Source: Gyrodactylus bullatarudis
Lineage: Eukaryota; Platyhelminthes; Monogenea; Gyrodactylidea; Gyrodactylidae
DNA length: 46,458 bases
Direction of reading: 5' to 3'
Assembly (NCBI GenBank): GCA_012064415.1
Contig: SSNU01000164.1
Span: forward strand, 1-46,458
Part shown: positions 1 through 10,985 of the stretch, piece after piece
Layout: every line of letters begins with the position of its first letter
How positions within the stretch are numbered: position 1 is the stretch's first letter
The notes under the pieces: generated by a model
The model's database searches: none
Told to the model about the DNA's origin: nothing
Seen by the model: only the letters and a program-made list of their open reading frames with translations
Program-made: the position numbers and the translations under genes

Positions 1-40
1 CTGATGAGAACCGACGAAAATAAAAGCTTTTATTCACCTC
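1..40 (+). ncRNA. Hammerhead ribozyme, 5' side cut by window edge
   Basis: The window opens exactly on the hammerhead core CTGATGA (1-7). It is followed by a minimal helix II (8-15), GAA (16-18) and a 16-nt perfect palindrome (19-34) that forms helix III. The predicted cleavage site is after C35. The 5' strand of helix I lies outside the window, so only ACC (36-38) of helix I is visible. The sequence down to about position 125 resembles the DNA after the ribozyme at 25616 (shared AATAAA-like run, CAGCAAC, GGCARCTTATG). This marks it as the same Penelope-like pLTR family. Confidence 0.75.
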
Positions 41-126
41 AAACTCGTCGTTCTACTAACAAGCATGACTAGCAGTCAGCAACAAACTAACATTTTCCAA
101 GAAATAAGGCAGCTTATGATCACAAA

Positions 127-570
127 TTAATTATTGGGTTGTGTAGAAAAATTAAGAGATTTGTAGATTTGTTTCCAACTCTTCTTGTTTACTTTTACTG
201 GGAGGGGCTGGGAGGCTATTTGGTCTGTGTCCATTTCATCCTTTGAGCAGTTGCTAAACAATTTACGAGTTTTGATGATTGTAAGGAGATAACCATTCGG
301 ATAAGTTTCACTGAAGATTTGGTTGATTATTGTCTGGAATTTAAGTGCAACTTTATCTCCATTGAATAATAGGTTTAGGTTTACTGTTGCGCCATCCTTC
401 TCTTTAGGGGTGTAAAGCTTCGACAACCAGTCATTGATCAGCTCAATTAGATAATCATTACCCAGGAATATACTAATCAGGTTCTCTATTTCATTCTCCC
501 ACGTTGATTCAGATGCAATTCTTCGGGTTCGTTTGGTTAGAGCAGTTATCAATCCCCGTTTTATCTTCAT
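127..570 (-). pseudogene. Penelope-like element, RT C-terminus and linker (family B)
   Basis: This is a 147-codon fragment of a PLE polyprotein. The N-terminal stretch KRGLITALTKRTRRIASES followed by an Ile/Leu-rich helix matches the region just after the RT palm/thumb of PLEs. The segment VNLNLLFNGDKV corresponds to the 'LP..KG' linker before the GIY-YIG nuclease. A second copy of the same segment is at 33021-33330, where KRGLIT, WE, IFLAND and LPFKGDQ align. RT catalytic motifs and the nuclease are both absent, so it is a truncated fragment. It abuts the oppositely oriented pLTR at 1-125, a rearranged junction. Confidence 0.65.
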
Positions 571-645
571 AGGAACAAAATATTAGGTTGTGCGATAAGT
601 AACGGAACTTTAAGTTGAACAAAAATTTTATCCTCCAAAACTAAT

Positions 646-962
646 ATGAATTCAAACAAGTTTGGTACTATTAGAAAGATAATTAATCACTCTATTTGTT
701 TGAACTTATTAGATATTTATAGAATTGAGAAGCATCAATTTTTTGAGTATTTTGATAAAAAGGTTTTCGGCAGATTGCCAGATAGGCGTATTGCTTGGGA
801 ACTGGGCCATCAGAGAACTTTCAAATTCTTAAATCCTTTTTTTAAAGATTTAATTAAACGTTCTAGAGTATTCAGGTTTCATTTCGTCTTGGATAAAAAT
901 ATCCGAGATTCTGTAGACTCATTTTTCTTCAGAAAAACTGTACGTATATTGCATGTATCACA
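646..962 (+). other. Unrecognised open frame upstream of a hammerhead ribozyme
   Basis: A 106-codon open frame, rich in Phe, Lys, Arg and Ile, runs directly into the hammerhead core at 963. I recognise no domain in it. It contains no RT or GIY-YIG motif and may be a chance frame in PLE-flanking DNA. The neighbouring 571-645 holds nothing I can identify. Confidence 0.2.
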
Positions 963-999
963 CTGATGAGTATGCCCGAAATAGGGATCTTTATCTCTG
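958..999 (+). ncRNA. Hammerhead ribozyme motif (PLE family B pLTR)
   Basis: An intact core CTGATGA lies at 963-969. Helix II is minimal (970-977, G-C closing) and GAA is at 978-980. Helix III runs 981-994 (A-T, T-A, A-T, two G-T wobbles, G-C). Predicted cleavage is after C995. Helix I is weak: CACA (959-962) against TCTG (996-999) with one C-C mismatch. The block GTATGCCCGAAATA is shared with the minus-strand motif at 26624-26661, so the two are family members. Confidence 0.65.
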
Positions 1000-1085
1000 A
1001 AATATTTTGGCATCTACTTATTTTCATTTAAGCAATTTGTTGTGGGGCATTAACGAGTTCGAAGTGAATCCATTTTTACGATAAT

Positions 1086-1142
1086 ATTGTTGAACATTAT
1101 CAAGAATATTATTGTTAGATTCTAAACTCATATGGAAGGTTA
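1086..1142 (-). repeat. Inverted pLTR segment, arm 1
   Basis: Read on the minus strand, about 60 bases after the ribozyme at 1164-1203 (TTCCATATGAGTTTAGAATC and onward, including TCTAACAATAATATTCTTGA) recur on the plus strand at about 1897-1955 with few changes. The two arms face each other around the PLE 3' end (1324-1923). This is the inverted-pLTR arrangement often seen in PLE insertions. Translated 'ORFs' here are only this repeat read as protein. Confidence 0.7.
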
Positions 1143-1163
1143 GAGAACAACAAGCGTATTTTC

Positions 1164-1203
1164 GAGTGATAAACGTTATATTTCGCCGGGTCTCTTCAGA
1201 CTC
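1164..1203 (-). ncRNA. Hammerhead ribozyme (PLE family A pLTR)
   Basis: On the minus strand, helix I GAGT (1203-1200) pairs with ACTC (1167-1164). The core CTGAAGA is at 1199-1193 and a minimal helix II GACCCGGC at 1192-1185. GAA (1184-1182) leads into helix III 1181-1169 with one bulged T. Predicted cleavage is after C1168. All conserved core positions are present, so self-cleavage is plausible. It lies about 120 bases downstream of the stop codon of the PLE ORF at 1324-1923, with a CCAAT box at about 1257-1262 and a TATATATA run at about 1220-1228 between them. Confidence 0.85.
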
Positions 1204-1323
1204 TACCCCGCTTAACACATATATATTATTACAATGCTCTATTTAGGACCTTCCATTGGTTCATTTTGACATGGCAATTACCTTCGGAAGAGTGGGGAGC
1301 TGGTTTTAAAATTCATCTCTGGA

Positions 1324-1923
1324 TCAGCTAATCATTTGCCTTTTGAGAAAGTTGTCGATTTTTAACTGTCCACTGTACCTTTTTCGTTTTCTTTTGGTCG
1401 TTGAGCAATTTTCCCTTTCTCTCTTATCACTAATTACAGGTTGACTGGTAATTTGATTATCAACTATTGTTGATTTCTCATTGTTTTCACATTTTGCCAA
1501 TTCTGTAATAGTTTCTGGGGCTGTACACTGGATAGGAGATAGAAGATTATCAGCTTTAGTTCCAGTTTCTTTTTCCGTCACATTTTGTGTAGAGCAATGA
1601 GTGGGAGTTCCAACATCTAGATTCAGAATTCTTCCGATTTTCGCAATCTGCTTGCTTTTGATGTGAAAATCACGACCTTTGAATCCTAATTTATTTGCAA
1701 ACTCCTTGTGGATACATAGATTTGCTTTGAGCTTGTTGATGAAATGGCTCTTAGCGCAGCTCAAATTTGATTGTCTGGTCTTGCTTGATTCATTTGGATT
1801 GACTTGGTATAGGATTTTGAAGTTCGACGCATCCGCGAAGTGAACTGTTGCTTCAAGGTGGTGTTGAACTGCACTGTTATGTTCTGTGCTGTTCTCTTTC
1901 CATATTAGTTTAAAATCTAACAA
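1324..1923 (-). pseudogene. Penelope-like element, GIY-YIG nuclease C-terminal half and tail
   Basis: A 199-codon frame. Residues ~10-70 (NSAVQHHLEATVHFADASNF, ILYQVNPNESSKTRQ, SHFINKL) match the second half of the GIY-YIG domain in the copies at 39500 and 43895. The GIY and YVG strands are missing, so it is 5'-truncated. The first codons come from the inverted pLTR arm. Residues ~90-170 are a Ser/Thr-rich tail with the shared string VDNQITSQPVIS. The end is a basic cluster KRKRKR and then QLKIDNFLKRQ, a consensus PCNA-box spacing. This copy reaches a natural stop in frame. Confidence 0.8.
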
Positions 1924-1955
1924 TAATATTCTTGATGAGGTTCAAAAATATTATC
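1897..1955 (+). repeat. Inverted pLTR segment, arm 2
   Basis: Plus-strand partner of the arm at 1086-1142. It starts TTCCATATTAGTTT and ends in a run matching AATATTATCGTA. It overlaps the 5' end of the truncated PLE frame, so the PLE copy was cut and joined head-to-head to a pLTR. Confidence 0.7.
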
Positions 1956-1994
1956 GTACAATTTTTCGGAATTATGTCCGTTTATTTTCGAGTA

Positions 1995-2115
1995 AAAAAA
2001 AAATAGGGTTAATTCCAAAATTAGCGGATATTATTTTATTATTCCAAAATAAACGGATATTATTTTAAAATTAGCGGACTATAAAGGTGTTATTCCAAAA
2101 TTAGCGGGTTTTTTA
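1995..2115 (+). repeat. Short degenerate tandem array
   Basis: The phrase 'ATTCCAAAATTAGCGG' or a near variant with 'AAATAAACGG' and 'ATATTATTTTA' recurs several times. It makes a short imperfect tandem array directly after the PLE inverted repeat. No coding potential is seen. Confidence 0.55.
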
Positions 2116-2194
2116 TGAGCTTTTAAGAATTATCAGTAGGTTTTTAAAAAAACAAGTTGATACACAATAAGTATATCAAAAATTGATTCTAAAA

Positions 2195-2545
2195 TTCGAA
2201 ATTGATTTTAGACAGCCACTGATATATTCTGGGACAAATAGTGCAAAGTTATATAATTTTTTATTCTCAATCGAATGGTATAAATTTTATCGATGAATTA
2301 TGAAAAAAACTTAAATTCGTAATCTTAGAACAGATTGCTTTGAAACGGTGGTAGATTAATGCATATTAAACCTAAATATGAGGTCGTTTACATCATATGA
2401 GTAAAAAAACATTGGAAAAATTATGATAAAAGAGTCTGGGATTTTTTAATTACAATTTTGATACAACTACTTTATAGTAGAGGGTCGATTATTTTTATCG
2501 AGTTGATCTTTTTTATATTTAATTATTAGAGAATTCACTGTACTT
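2195..2545 (+). repeat. ~350-bp dispersed repeat, copy 1
   Basis: This segment is a diverged direct copy of 5590-5947. Matching blocks in the same order include AATCGAATGRTATAAATTT, ATCGATGAATTATGAAAAAA, TAGTAGAGG and GAATTCACTGTACTT. Neither copy codes. The family is not identified; it is probably a non-autonomous transposon body or a decayed LINE untranslated region. Confidence 0.75.
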
Positions 2546-3300
2546 AGCATTTGACCAAAAATAATTTTACTTCTCTAAAAATAAAACAAGTGAAAGAGAC
2601 AAATTGAACACCCCTTCCCTGTTCCATAACTTGTATAACTCATTATTTTAATAAATGAATATGACTGTTTCAATTTCAAAAAATAATGCCTTTGCCAGAG
2701 AAGCCAGGAATAATTTTATCAATGAGAAAATTATAAATTGCTTCAGACGGGTAAATTCGTGTAATATTTAGATGAATATATTTTGTGTTTATTTTAATCA
2801 ATCGATAATGAATATTGAACTTCATAAAAACCACAGAACGAACGGTATACTAAATCAATTTGATATCAAAATTTTTTTCTAATTCTAAAATTCCAATCAA
2901 GTATCGGAAATACTCGGTTATAAAATTGAGAAAGAAAAGATTTGTAAGATTCATGTTGCATAAAAATCGTTACCGCATAGCCTTAGAGTTGGTGAGAAGT
3001 GAAGGAAAAATTGGTTATGACAATGCTCAAATTAGAAAAAAACTATTCAAATTCTATTGGTTGTTGGTTTTCATGCCTATTATCGGTTACCTGAAGAGAA
3101 GCAGAGAGGTATAAATAAAATTTTGGTAGGAAATATATTCATCCTGTGAGCCATCATGTGTGTACTGTTCCTTAAATCGAACTTTAATCCCCAACAAAAT
3201 ATTTTAATTAGTATCTGCAACGATATCTGACTTAAGAACGTTTGCTACGGGGCATCGATAAAAGGAAAGATGAATTATAATTTTTTTATTTTGATCTCTT
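2546..3300. other. Gene-free AT-rich stretch
   Basis: Nothing convincing is seen. An 84-codon open frame at 2860-3114 (plus) is Lys/Arg/Ile-rich with no recognisable motif and is probably chance in AT-rich DNA. Confidence 0.4.
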
Positions 3301-3309
3301 GATACTTCA

Positions 3310-5340
3310 ACTAGACTTGTCCTTCCGTACTCGATACAATATGGTGTCAGTAATATCGAAGAATATGGAAAGTCAATATAGACTCGATATATTTATGTGT
3401 ATGATATCGACATATCTCGATATTATATCGAAAGATGGCAGATGATCCAAATATTCTTGAGTATTCGAATCCAAATCTGCATTATAAAAAACTTATCCTA
3501 GAAGGCTGATATTTCGTATTTAAACTGAATGATTCCTACAATAGTTGCATCCGAAAGTATTCAGAGTGTTTTGAAGAACGATATCATGGTACAAAAAATC
3601 ATCAAACTCATATCAGGTTGAGATAATAATAAATTTTTAAAAACTATCAATCGAACATATATATTTTAAAATCTCAATAATTCTTTACTCCTTTAAACTC
3701 TCTATCATGAGAATTGATCTATAACTTGGAATCGTTTGTGTATAAGATCACTAAATATAATGAGTAATTTAAACGTATGAAATCTTTACTAAGGTGGGAG
3801 GGGTATTATTTCTCTGCCCCTAATAACGAGATGATAATGAGAGAATTCAATATCTCTATCGGTATATTGATGGAGCTCGGTGTAGACTCTATATACAGTC
3901 GGAACCGAAACTCAATGGCCACCCTCTTTCAAGAAACTCCGATAAAGTTGTATGTGTATTTTTGATCTATTCTTGATCTATTCCTACTGAAATGTATATA
4001 ATAACCTGTAAAGGTAGGAAAATTCAGTATTATGGGTGGTTGACTGTTCATGCAAATGAAGATACATATAATTTTAGAGAGAGTTATTTATCGTTTTATA
4101 AGTGCCATTTACATATGAGAACTAATGAATAACACATTTAATAATTTATTGCATACATAAAATCAAGAATTGGACCTTTTTCTATACGCTTCAACTTGAA
4201 ATATCTGATAAAAGAGGATCAATATGAAATCTATTATTTCTGAAATACCTAAGCTGAGATTTGATAGTGATAATTTTCAGAATGGTTGACTTTATCTAAA
4301 TTTATACTAAAAACCTTCAAAGTTCAGGTATATTCTCTAAAATTAAAAAAAAATATTTTTGCATAAAATAACAAATTTTGTTGAGAAATCAATAAATTAT
4401 TTAAATAAATCCATGTTATCATTACAAATAATTTGCTATTCCAATTGATGAAAAATTATTCTGAGCTTCTACGAGCATGATGAATAGATCTCATTATATT
4501 TTCCGAAAGACTGATCAAAAATCTATATGTATTAAACGTCTGTATTTTTTGGGTCCTTGCATAAGGCCATAATAAATTATTTTAATTAGATAAATTTTGG
4601 GTTGCAAATTTTATTCATCAGTATCCCTACAGCTGGCTTAGGATCAGATAAAAGCTTCAAGAATATTTTTTAAATAAATAAATGAATTTTTGGTATCATT
4701 CAATTGATATATATCACCCTTATAAGAAACCTAAAAATACAGATTTTCAATAAAAATATGATCTGCATTTCAAGATCCAAATGTGATCTGATTAACTGAT
4801 TTTCATGCCCCGACTATTTATGAAATCAGCACTTTTTTACCTTTCAAACTAGACCATTTGAAGCTCGAGTGAACGTATAATTGATTCACACCCCTTTAAT
4901 TTGTGATCCAAAACACTGATTTTGATCGGTCACTTACAAGTAGACCTACATTAAACAGGTTTTTTTAGAGGGCTATTTAAGGGAAACTTAAATGTTCTTA
5001 TGAAAAAGGACCTTCTCTTTTATATACTCAGATGCTTTTGAACTCTCTAAAACCTCTCTGAACCTCGCAATAAAGCTCCAAAAACTCAATTTTTCGTACT
5101 TGTAAATTTTACCCTTAAAAACGCGAGTTAAACGCAAATCTGAATGCACCAATGAATTCCTTGTAAAATTTTGGTATACATGTATATATTTCGCGATATA
5201 TTACGCTCTAATTTCTTCGGACTGGGGTGGCCATCGAGTTTCGGTTCCGACTGTATATACGGAATAAATATTGCAGTTCGATATGGCTAGATATTTCCCC
5301 ATATCGAAAAATATCGAATATCGAAAGTCGACAGGTCTAG
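3310..5340. mobile_element. Possible MITE interrupted by a younger element
   Basis: The left end (3310-3345, CTAGACTTGTCC then TACTCGATA) and the reverse complement of the right end (5300-5340, CTAGACCTGTCGAC then ATTCGATA) match imperfectly. Both are followed inward by ATCGAT-rich DNA. Removing the 1358-bp insertion at 3896-5253 would leave a ~670-bp element. The arms are diverged, so this is tentative. Confidence 0.4.
3896..5253. mobile_element. Non-autonomous TIR DNA transposon with TA duplication
   Basis: The termini are 29-bp inverted repeats starting CAGTCGGAACCGAAACTC at 3896 and its complement ending at 5253, with one mismatch in 29. TA flanks both sides (3894-3895 and 5254-5255), as expected for Tc1/mariner/pogo-type integration. 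The 1358-bp interior is AT-rich with no transposase frame, so movement would depend on a transposase supplied elsewhere. The near-perfect TIRs suggest a fairly recent insertion. Confidence 0.85.
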
Positions 5341-5589
5341 GTCCAACTTGACGATTCTGGTATTGACGCTTTATATATTATCACTACGAAGAGCATACTG
5401 GGAACGAAGAAGAGAATTCTTGAAGAATTTCGTTCCTATTTGGATTGAAGTTAGTTGAGTTAGATGGCAGGCAGACCGATAATCTGAAGCATAGAGGTCT
5501 GCCTTAAATAATTAAATCAATGATAGCCTACCCTGATCAACAAAGTCTAGGTTCTTTCCAGTCTCCAGAGGGAACGGAATTTCGTTTTG

Positions 5590-5947
5590 CTGAAAATTGA
5601 TTTCAGAAAGCCACTAATGTTTTCTGTTACAACGTTTCTAGAAACAAAAAGTGGAAACTCATATAATTTTTGACTCTCAATCGAATGATATAAATTTCAT
5701 CGATGAATTATGAAAAAAACTTCATCATTGAACCTGTTGCTCTGAAACGTTGATATATGGTAGGTCAATCCATAAAAAACCCAATTATGAGTTTTTTGAT
5801 TCCGTGTCTGGAAAAACATTGAAAAACTTATTAGACTGGGTTTTTTATTACAATTTCAATATAACTACTTAATAGTAGAGGATAGATTATTTTTCATCGA
5901 GTTGATCTTTTATATATAAAATTATTACAGAATTCACTGTACTTTCA
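5590..5947 (+). repeat. ~350-bp dispersed repeat, copy 2
   Basis: Direct-orientation partner of 2195-2545. It contains the same ordered blocks, with indels. One end of both copies is the shared GAATTCACTGTACTT. Confidence 0.75.
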
Positions 5948-7980
5948 TGGGTTAAAACTGGTAGTATTCAGTTGAATATTTATTTTGATATAGGTATTAT
6001 TACTGAACTAGATTTGAAATGTTTGATAATTAATTACAAGGGACATCTAGGTCAAGCTTAAGTTTAGCCGGAATGGACGAGTAGGGTAAATTTGTTTTTA
6101 TTACGTACGATAAGAATGATAACTGACAGGATCAAAGTCGATAACGAACACTTTAAATTCATCGTACAGTAGATAAGGTAAATAAAAGAAACTCACGGTC
6201 ACATTGGTCTGATAGAATGATTTCGATTTCAGAAATCACATAAAACTAGATTTATTATTGATCAATTTAAATTATAAGGATCAACTTATTGGCAACCAGG
6301 TAACAATTTAACCAACTAAATTTTGCCTCAATTGATGACGGTGTTTACGAGAGGAGAAATTTGCGCGAATAATCATATCAAAAAATTTTCAATAATTAAT
6401 TTTTTCAATTTGAGAGTTGATAAATTTCAGAATTATTTCAGGCGAATAAGATCAAGATTTTCTTATCTTCTAACTTATGATTAGAAACAATCCTGCATAT
6501 ATTCGTCATGTATCATCAAATAATAAATCCTATTAGTTTTTTCTGATAATTTGATAAACTAAAATATTTTAATCGCTTAGTGACCTTTCAAAAATATTCA
6601 AATTAACCTAAGAATGTATAAGAAACTCACCTCCACACACTTCTTTTACTGGAATGTTTTAAATTTCATCTATCGAGTATCATTTATTGTTAATCATGAA
6701 AATTTATTCTTCACTAAAGAAATACTCGAGTAATGCATTTTAGGGGAGTAGTTATCTGAGTTATCCTGAAAATATAAAATTCAAGCATTTGAGATAATAA
6801 AAAATACTTTTTAGTTTAGCGGAATAGGCCATTAAGTAGACCACTTGAAATTGAATAAAAACAGGATTAAACTAAAAGTTATTGTGTGAATCAGGATAAA
6901 AATCAAGAGTTGGTTGTAGTTCATAATAAATAAGAACAAAAGCAAAATTTAGAGTAATCAGTTAGAAAAAGGTAAAAATCACGCTATAGCTCCAATAAGG
7001 TAGAAAAATCAATAGAAATAGTGAAAAAAGGATATAAACTTACTTGAAATGTTATAATTATCTATAGTTTAAAATTTTCAATATATAAAATATTGTAAAG
7101 AGAAGCAATATCAAATATCCAGAGTACGTTCGGGGTTGATAGATTCATACTATAATTATTATAGTTCTTCCTCTATTTTGGTAAAAAAGAATTTGAAAAA
7201 TACTCTTATTGAAACTTATCTAAATAAAAAAGTTTGAAATACTAAAACTCTCAGAATATATGTACTGAATAGTATTTAGTTTAATAATTTATTTCTAATA
7301 ACTTCTTCACTTTTAAATTGTAATTTACAACTTGTCGCAGAAACCACCACGTGTTTCTATTTTTTAGAATATCTCAGTTAATGAAATATTACAATGTATG
7401 CGATGACTTATAAGTAATTTAAACATCATATTTTTTTAAATGTTTACTTGAAATCAAATTGATTAATGGAAGACATAAGTTGCCTGATTTCCTCTTCAGA
7501 CCAAACACTGACTATCGATTTATATTTATACATGAAATAATGTCAGGAACGTTTTGGATTAGCCAATAGCATTTATTTATCATGAGTTGACCAACGAGAG
7601 CTTAGTGTGTTAAAAAATTGATAAATGTCATATTCGAGATTTCAGAATTCATTATTTTTCTTGACTCCGACGATCATTCTTTCTCTCATATAAGCGTGCT
7701 TCAAGAGTAAAATCATTTTAAAAAATCAATCAGAGCATGAAGAAATGATTTAGACTCAAAAAATTCACGTCAAGATTGATGCATCGAGAAGATTCCGAAA
7801 TCAATTTATCTCAATTCTTTTAATTCGAATATGTTAAAATTATCGAATATAATTTTTTTGAATCGATTCCAATTTTCTTTTTTATTAGTAATTCAAAAAA
7901 GGTCCAAACTTTGAAGAACTCTTAATGTTTCAGAATTCTTTAAAAAAAAGTTTATACCATCACAGTTAAATTGTAAGAAG
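5948..7980. other. Gene-free AT-rich stretch with transposon-end traces
   Basis: No coding region is seen. Short traces recall the Merlin element end at 28857: GTTTAGCCGG near 6063-6072 and TTTAGCGGAATAGG near 6815. AACTCACGGTCAC near 6190 also resembles AACTTACGGTCAC near 28422. These may be remnants of related non-autonomous copies, but no paired TIRs could be fixed. Confidence 0.35.
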
Positions 7981-8007
7981 CATTAAAATTGGTTTAGTAA
8001 ACCCATC

Positions 8008-8480
8008 AAGAGCTGGGCGGCCGCCTAGTAGTCAGAGGCGTCCACTTGAGCCAATTAATCACGAGAATATTCTTGATGAGCCTATTCCTTTGCATAGAGA
8101 AGACTATCCAGTCGAGCAGGAAAATAGACCTCCTATCGTTTTGGAAATAATATGTTGTTTCACCAAGAGGAAATTGCAGCTGAAACTAATGCTTCTAGAA
8201 GAACATTTTTGCCAAATCTTCCTAGAGTAATTCACCAAAATTGCAGCAAAACCTGCCACGCGAAATACGTAATCCTCTGCCACTATCCAGAAGAGGCAAT
8301 CCAGCTACGTATGAGCGTTTTTGGGAGAATTACCGTGTTTAAAGAGACATTGATAATGCATTGATGATTGATAGAAATAACGGCTCAACACTCAAAGAAT
8401 TGTGTGAAAAATACAATCTAACAGAATCTGCTGTGTCAAAACGGTTAATAAATCTACAAAAGCCGCCTCCCTGTTGTTAC
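8008..8480 (+). pseudogene. Degenerate coding fragment with helix-turn-helix-like end
   Basis: The base composition is less AT-rich than its surroundings and reading frames shift. One frame gives GRPPSSQRRPLEPINHENIL, a Pro/Arg-rich stretch. Another, from about 8255, gives LPREIRNPLPLSRRGNP, then after a stop NNGSTLKELCEKYNLTESAV. The last part looks like a helix-turn-helix of the resolvase/transposase type. I cannot name the family. It is clearly broken by at least two frame changes and several stops. Confidence 0.4.
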
Positions 8481-8779
8481 GTATAAAGGAGGCAAATTTA
8501 CACAAACCCTGGGAAGAGTCTCAACAATAATTAATCTTAATTTAGAAAGTAGTCTTAAGGACATAAATCGAGAATATTTATATATATTCCTGGAGGTGCG
8601 AAATTCAACCCTCAGGAATTATTATGAAATTAAAATTGGTCAAGGAAATGAAAAAGCCTGGACCTAAAATGACAAATGAGATAAAAGAGCACGTTGACAG
8701 TTTGCGGCTAAACTAAAGATGAGCCTAACACACTATAATCGTTAATATATCCCTTGTAAGTAGTTATGCAATATAAAAA

Positions 8780-10500
8780 TATAATATAATTAATTAATAT
8801 TTTAACAAAAATATGTTTGCTCTAGCGTGATTAATGATTGTGATTTCTAAAATTTCTTCAATAATTCTATTTTCATCAAAGGCATGTGAAAAAGCCAATT
8901 GAATATTGGCAAGAGTTTTTATCGATTAGGTCTTTTTATAGTAGATTTCTGATAGGAATAGTCCAAATTATACAACGAATACCATGTATATTAATAATAG
9001 ATTGAATATACAAACTATGCTTTGTGTATAATATCAGGTAATTTTCAGTTAGACTAATCAAAATTTGCTTCATTCATTTAACTAAAAGCTCCCGGTTAAT
9101 CAAGATTTAATCAAGAGTTTTGATATTCCCTGATTCATTACTTACATCAAATATTAAACTATTTTATTATTTAATTTGTATTTTTTTAATAGTTATTTTG
9201 TAAGAAAAACCAGTCATTTTAAGTTTATTTTTTCAAATGAATTTAAATTTTATTCTCATTTACTGGTTTTATTGTATCCTTGACTAATAGGAATATTTTG
9301 TATTTTGTTCAAATACATTTTCATGAATTATTGAGCCACTATTGTTACATTAATCGTTAATATTGAAAGGAATGTAAATTTCATAAAAATTTTCAGATTT
9401 CAATTTTCTGTTATTTTAAATAAATAGATTGCTATAAAAAACTTGTGCATTTATGATTTTGAAAATTAAATGACAAAGAGTTGAAATCAAAAAGAAATTT
9501 TTCCAAGATTAAATAAAAATGCCTCAAAACAACTCCAAAACAGTCCAGTTATTCACTTTCAAAAAAGGAATTCGCCGAATCCAAGGAGTGGCAATTTTGC
9601 TTCATTCATTTTATTTCTAACAAATGTTAGAATCATTGATTTATGAATTTGGTTTTAAAGTTTATTAGTTGATGAGTTCTCTGAGTGATTTTTTAATGTC
9701 CAGAATCCTTTCTTAACAAATTTCGTATTTTCATCGACATTTTACTGAATTTTCTCATGAACTATGAGTCATGATCAAAAATTCGATTTTATTCTGTCAG
9801 TATAATTTTCCTGTATTCTCACGATCTGATGAGGAACGATTGTGCTGGTCTACCACATTCCTCAAATAAACGATGGCGTATAACCGGTTTTTGTGAATTT
9901 AGCCATTTCCCAGTTCTTCATGATCTTGTTAAATGATCTCGATCAATTAAAGAGTATTTATTCAACTTTTTAAAATTAATATTTACATTCCTCCAAAATG
10001 TCTTCTTCATTATTTTATCACGATTGATATTCAAAAAATGCAGATCTGAAATCAGGTGTCAATGCCCCTTAAAATTCAGATTAATGATGTAATCGAAAAT
10101 CAAAATCAACCATCACGTGGAGAATTGATTCAGCTTCAAAATGACGTATTTTTCAAGATTTCATGTGCTCGAATACCAAAGTTATGCCCGATTGCATTTT
10201 GAAAAATCTTAAAATTTGCTCTCATTCTTAAAAATCATCATTTATCAATGAAGACATGGAATGTGTAGAGAATTTTATATTGATGAATATCTTTGTTGAA
10301 AATTTGAATGAATTTTATTGGTTCTCTCAGAAAGAGTTTTTTTAAAAATGGATCACTAGAAGTGGTTTCTTCGACAACTTTATTATTCAGAAAAAGAGCT
10401 CCTTCATGATCATTGTTTTTTGCAACTTAAAATCTTTCTTCTAGCTTTTTTTATAAAAGTATTCTGTGCCAATTAATATCAAACCAAGTTTCAACTTAGA
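8780..10500. other. Gene-free AT-rich stretch
   Basis: No gene, paired repeat or ribozyme was found. The sequence is long A/T runs without open frames of note. Confidence 0.4.
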
Positions 10501-10544
10501 ATGAGTATCGTGATCGAAAGACTCTTCTAGTAGCTTTAATGAAA

Positions 10545-10985
10545 CTAAGATCTGAAAAAATGATAATCTGTTACTTTCTTTTGTTTCGTATTTCTGGAAA
10601 CATGAGGTCTTCCATTATCATGTTGCAACACGAGATTTCTTTTACTTCTGAATTTTTGCCTATAGGCAGTCACTGCTCTGTCCACTGACTCAATATAAGT
10701 TTGAAAATTGATAGTAGTGGCTTGTGGCAACAACTCGTAGTGTACATCGCCTCTTGATGACCAAAATATGGTCAGCATAACCTGATTTTATAAAGCTGAT
10801 TTTATGAAGAAGACTATTGCGTTCATTAGCTTTAGTCCACGATCTACGTCTTGATTTATCAACATAAAATATCCACTTTTCATCTGTGTTAATAATGCGG
10901 GGAAGGAAAATATCATATCTCAGCCTGTTAAGTAGACGTTTGCATACATCTTCTCTTTTCCATTTGTCTACATTAGTCAGCTCAT
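10545..10985 (-). pseudogene. mariner-type transposase relic
   Basis: The upstream part (10985-10778) reads through VDKWKREDVCKRLLNRLRYD to INTDEKWIFYVDKSRRRSW, the region of the first catalytic Asp (T-D-E-K-W). After a frameshift near 10775 the frame continues MLTIFWSSRGDVHYELLPQA to LQHDNGRPHVS, the second Asp in the mariner box HDN.RPH. It ends at TDYHFF, the third Asp of a DD34D transposase. The spacing between the last two is too short, so about 20 residues have been lost internally. A frameshift plus a deletion mean it is dead. Confidence 0.85.

Noticed and set aside
1024..1218. 64-codon minus-strand open frame
   Set aside because: It is the ribozyme and pLTR repeat read as protein.
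2860..3114. 84-codon Lys/Arg-rich open frame as a small gene
   Set aside because: No motif, no supporting context, and composition expected of chance frames in AT-rich DNA.
9830..9850. CTGATGAGGAACGA as another hammerhead
   Set aside because: The GAAA box and helix III are missing, so only the core string is present.
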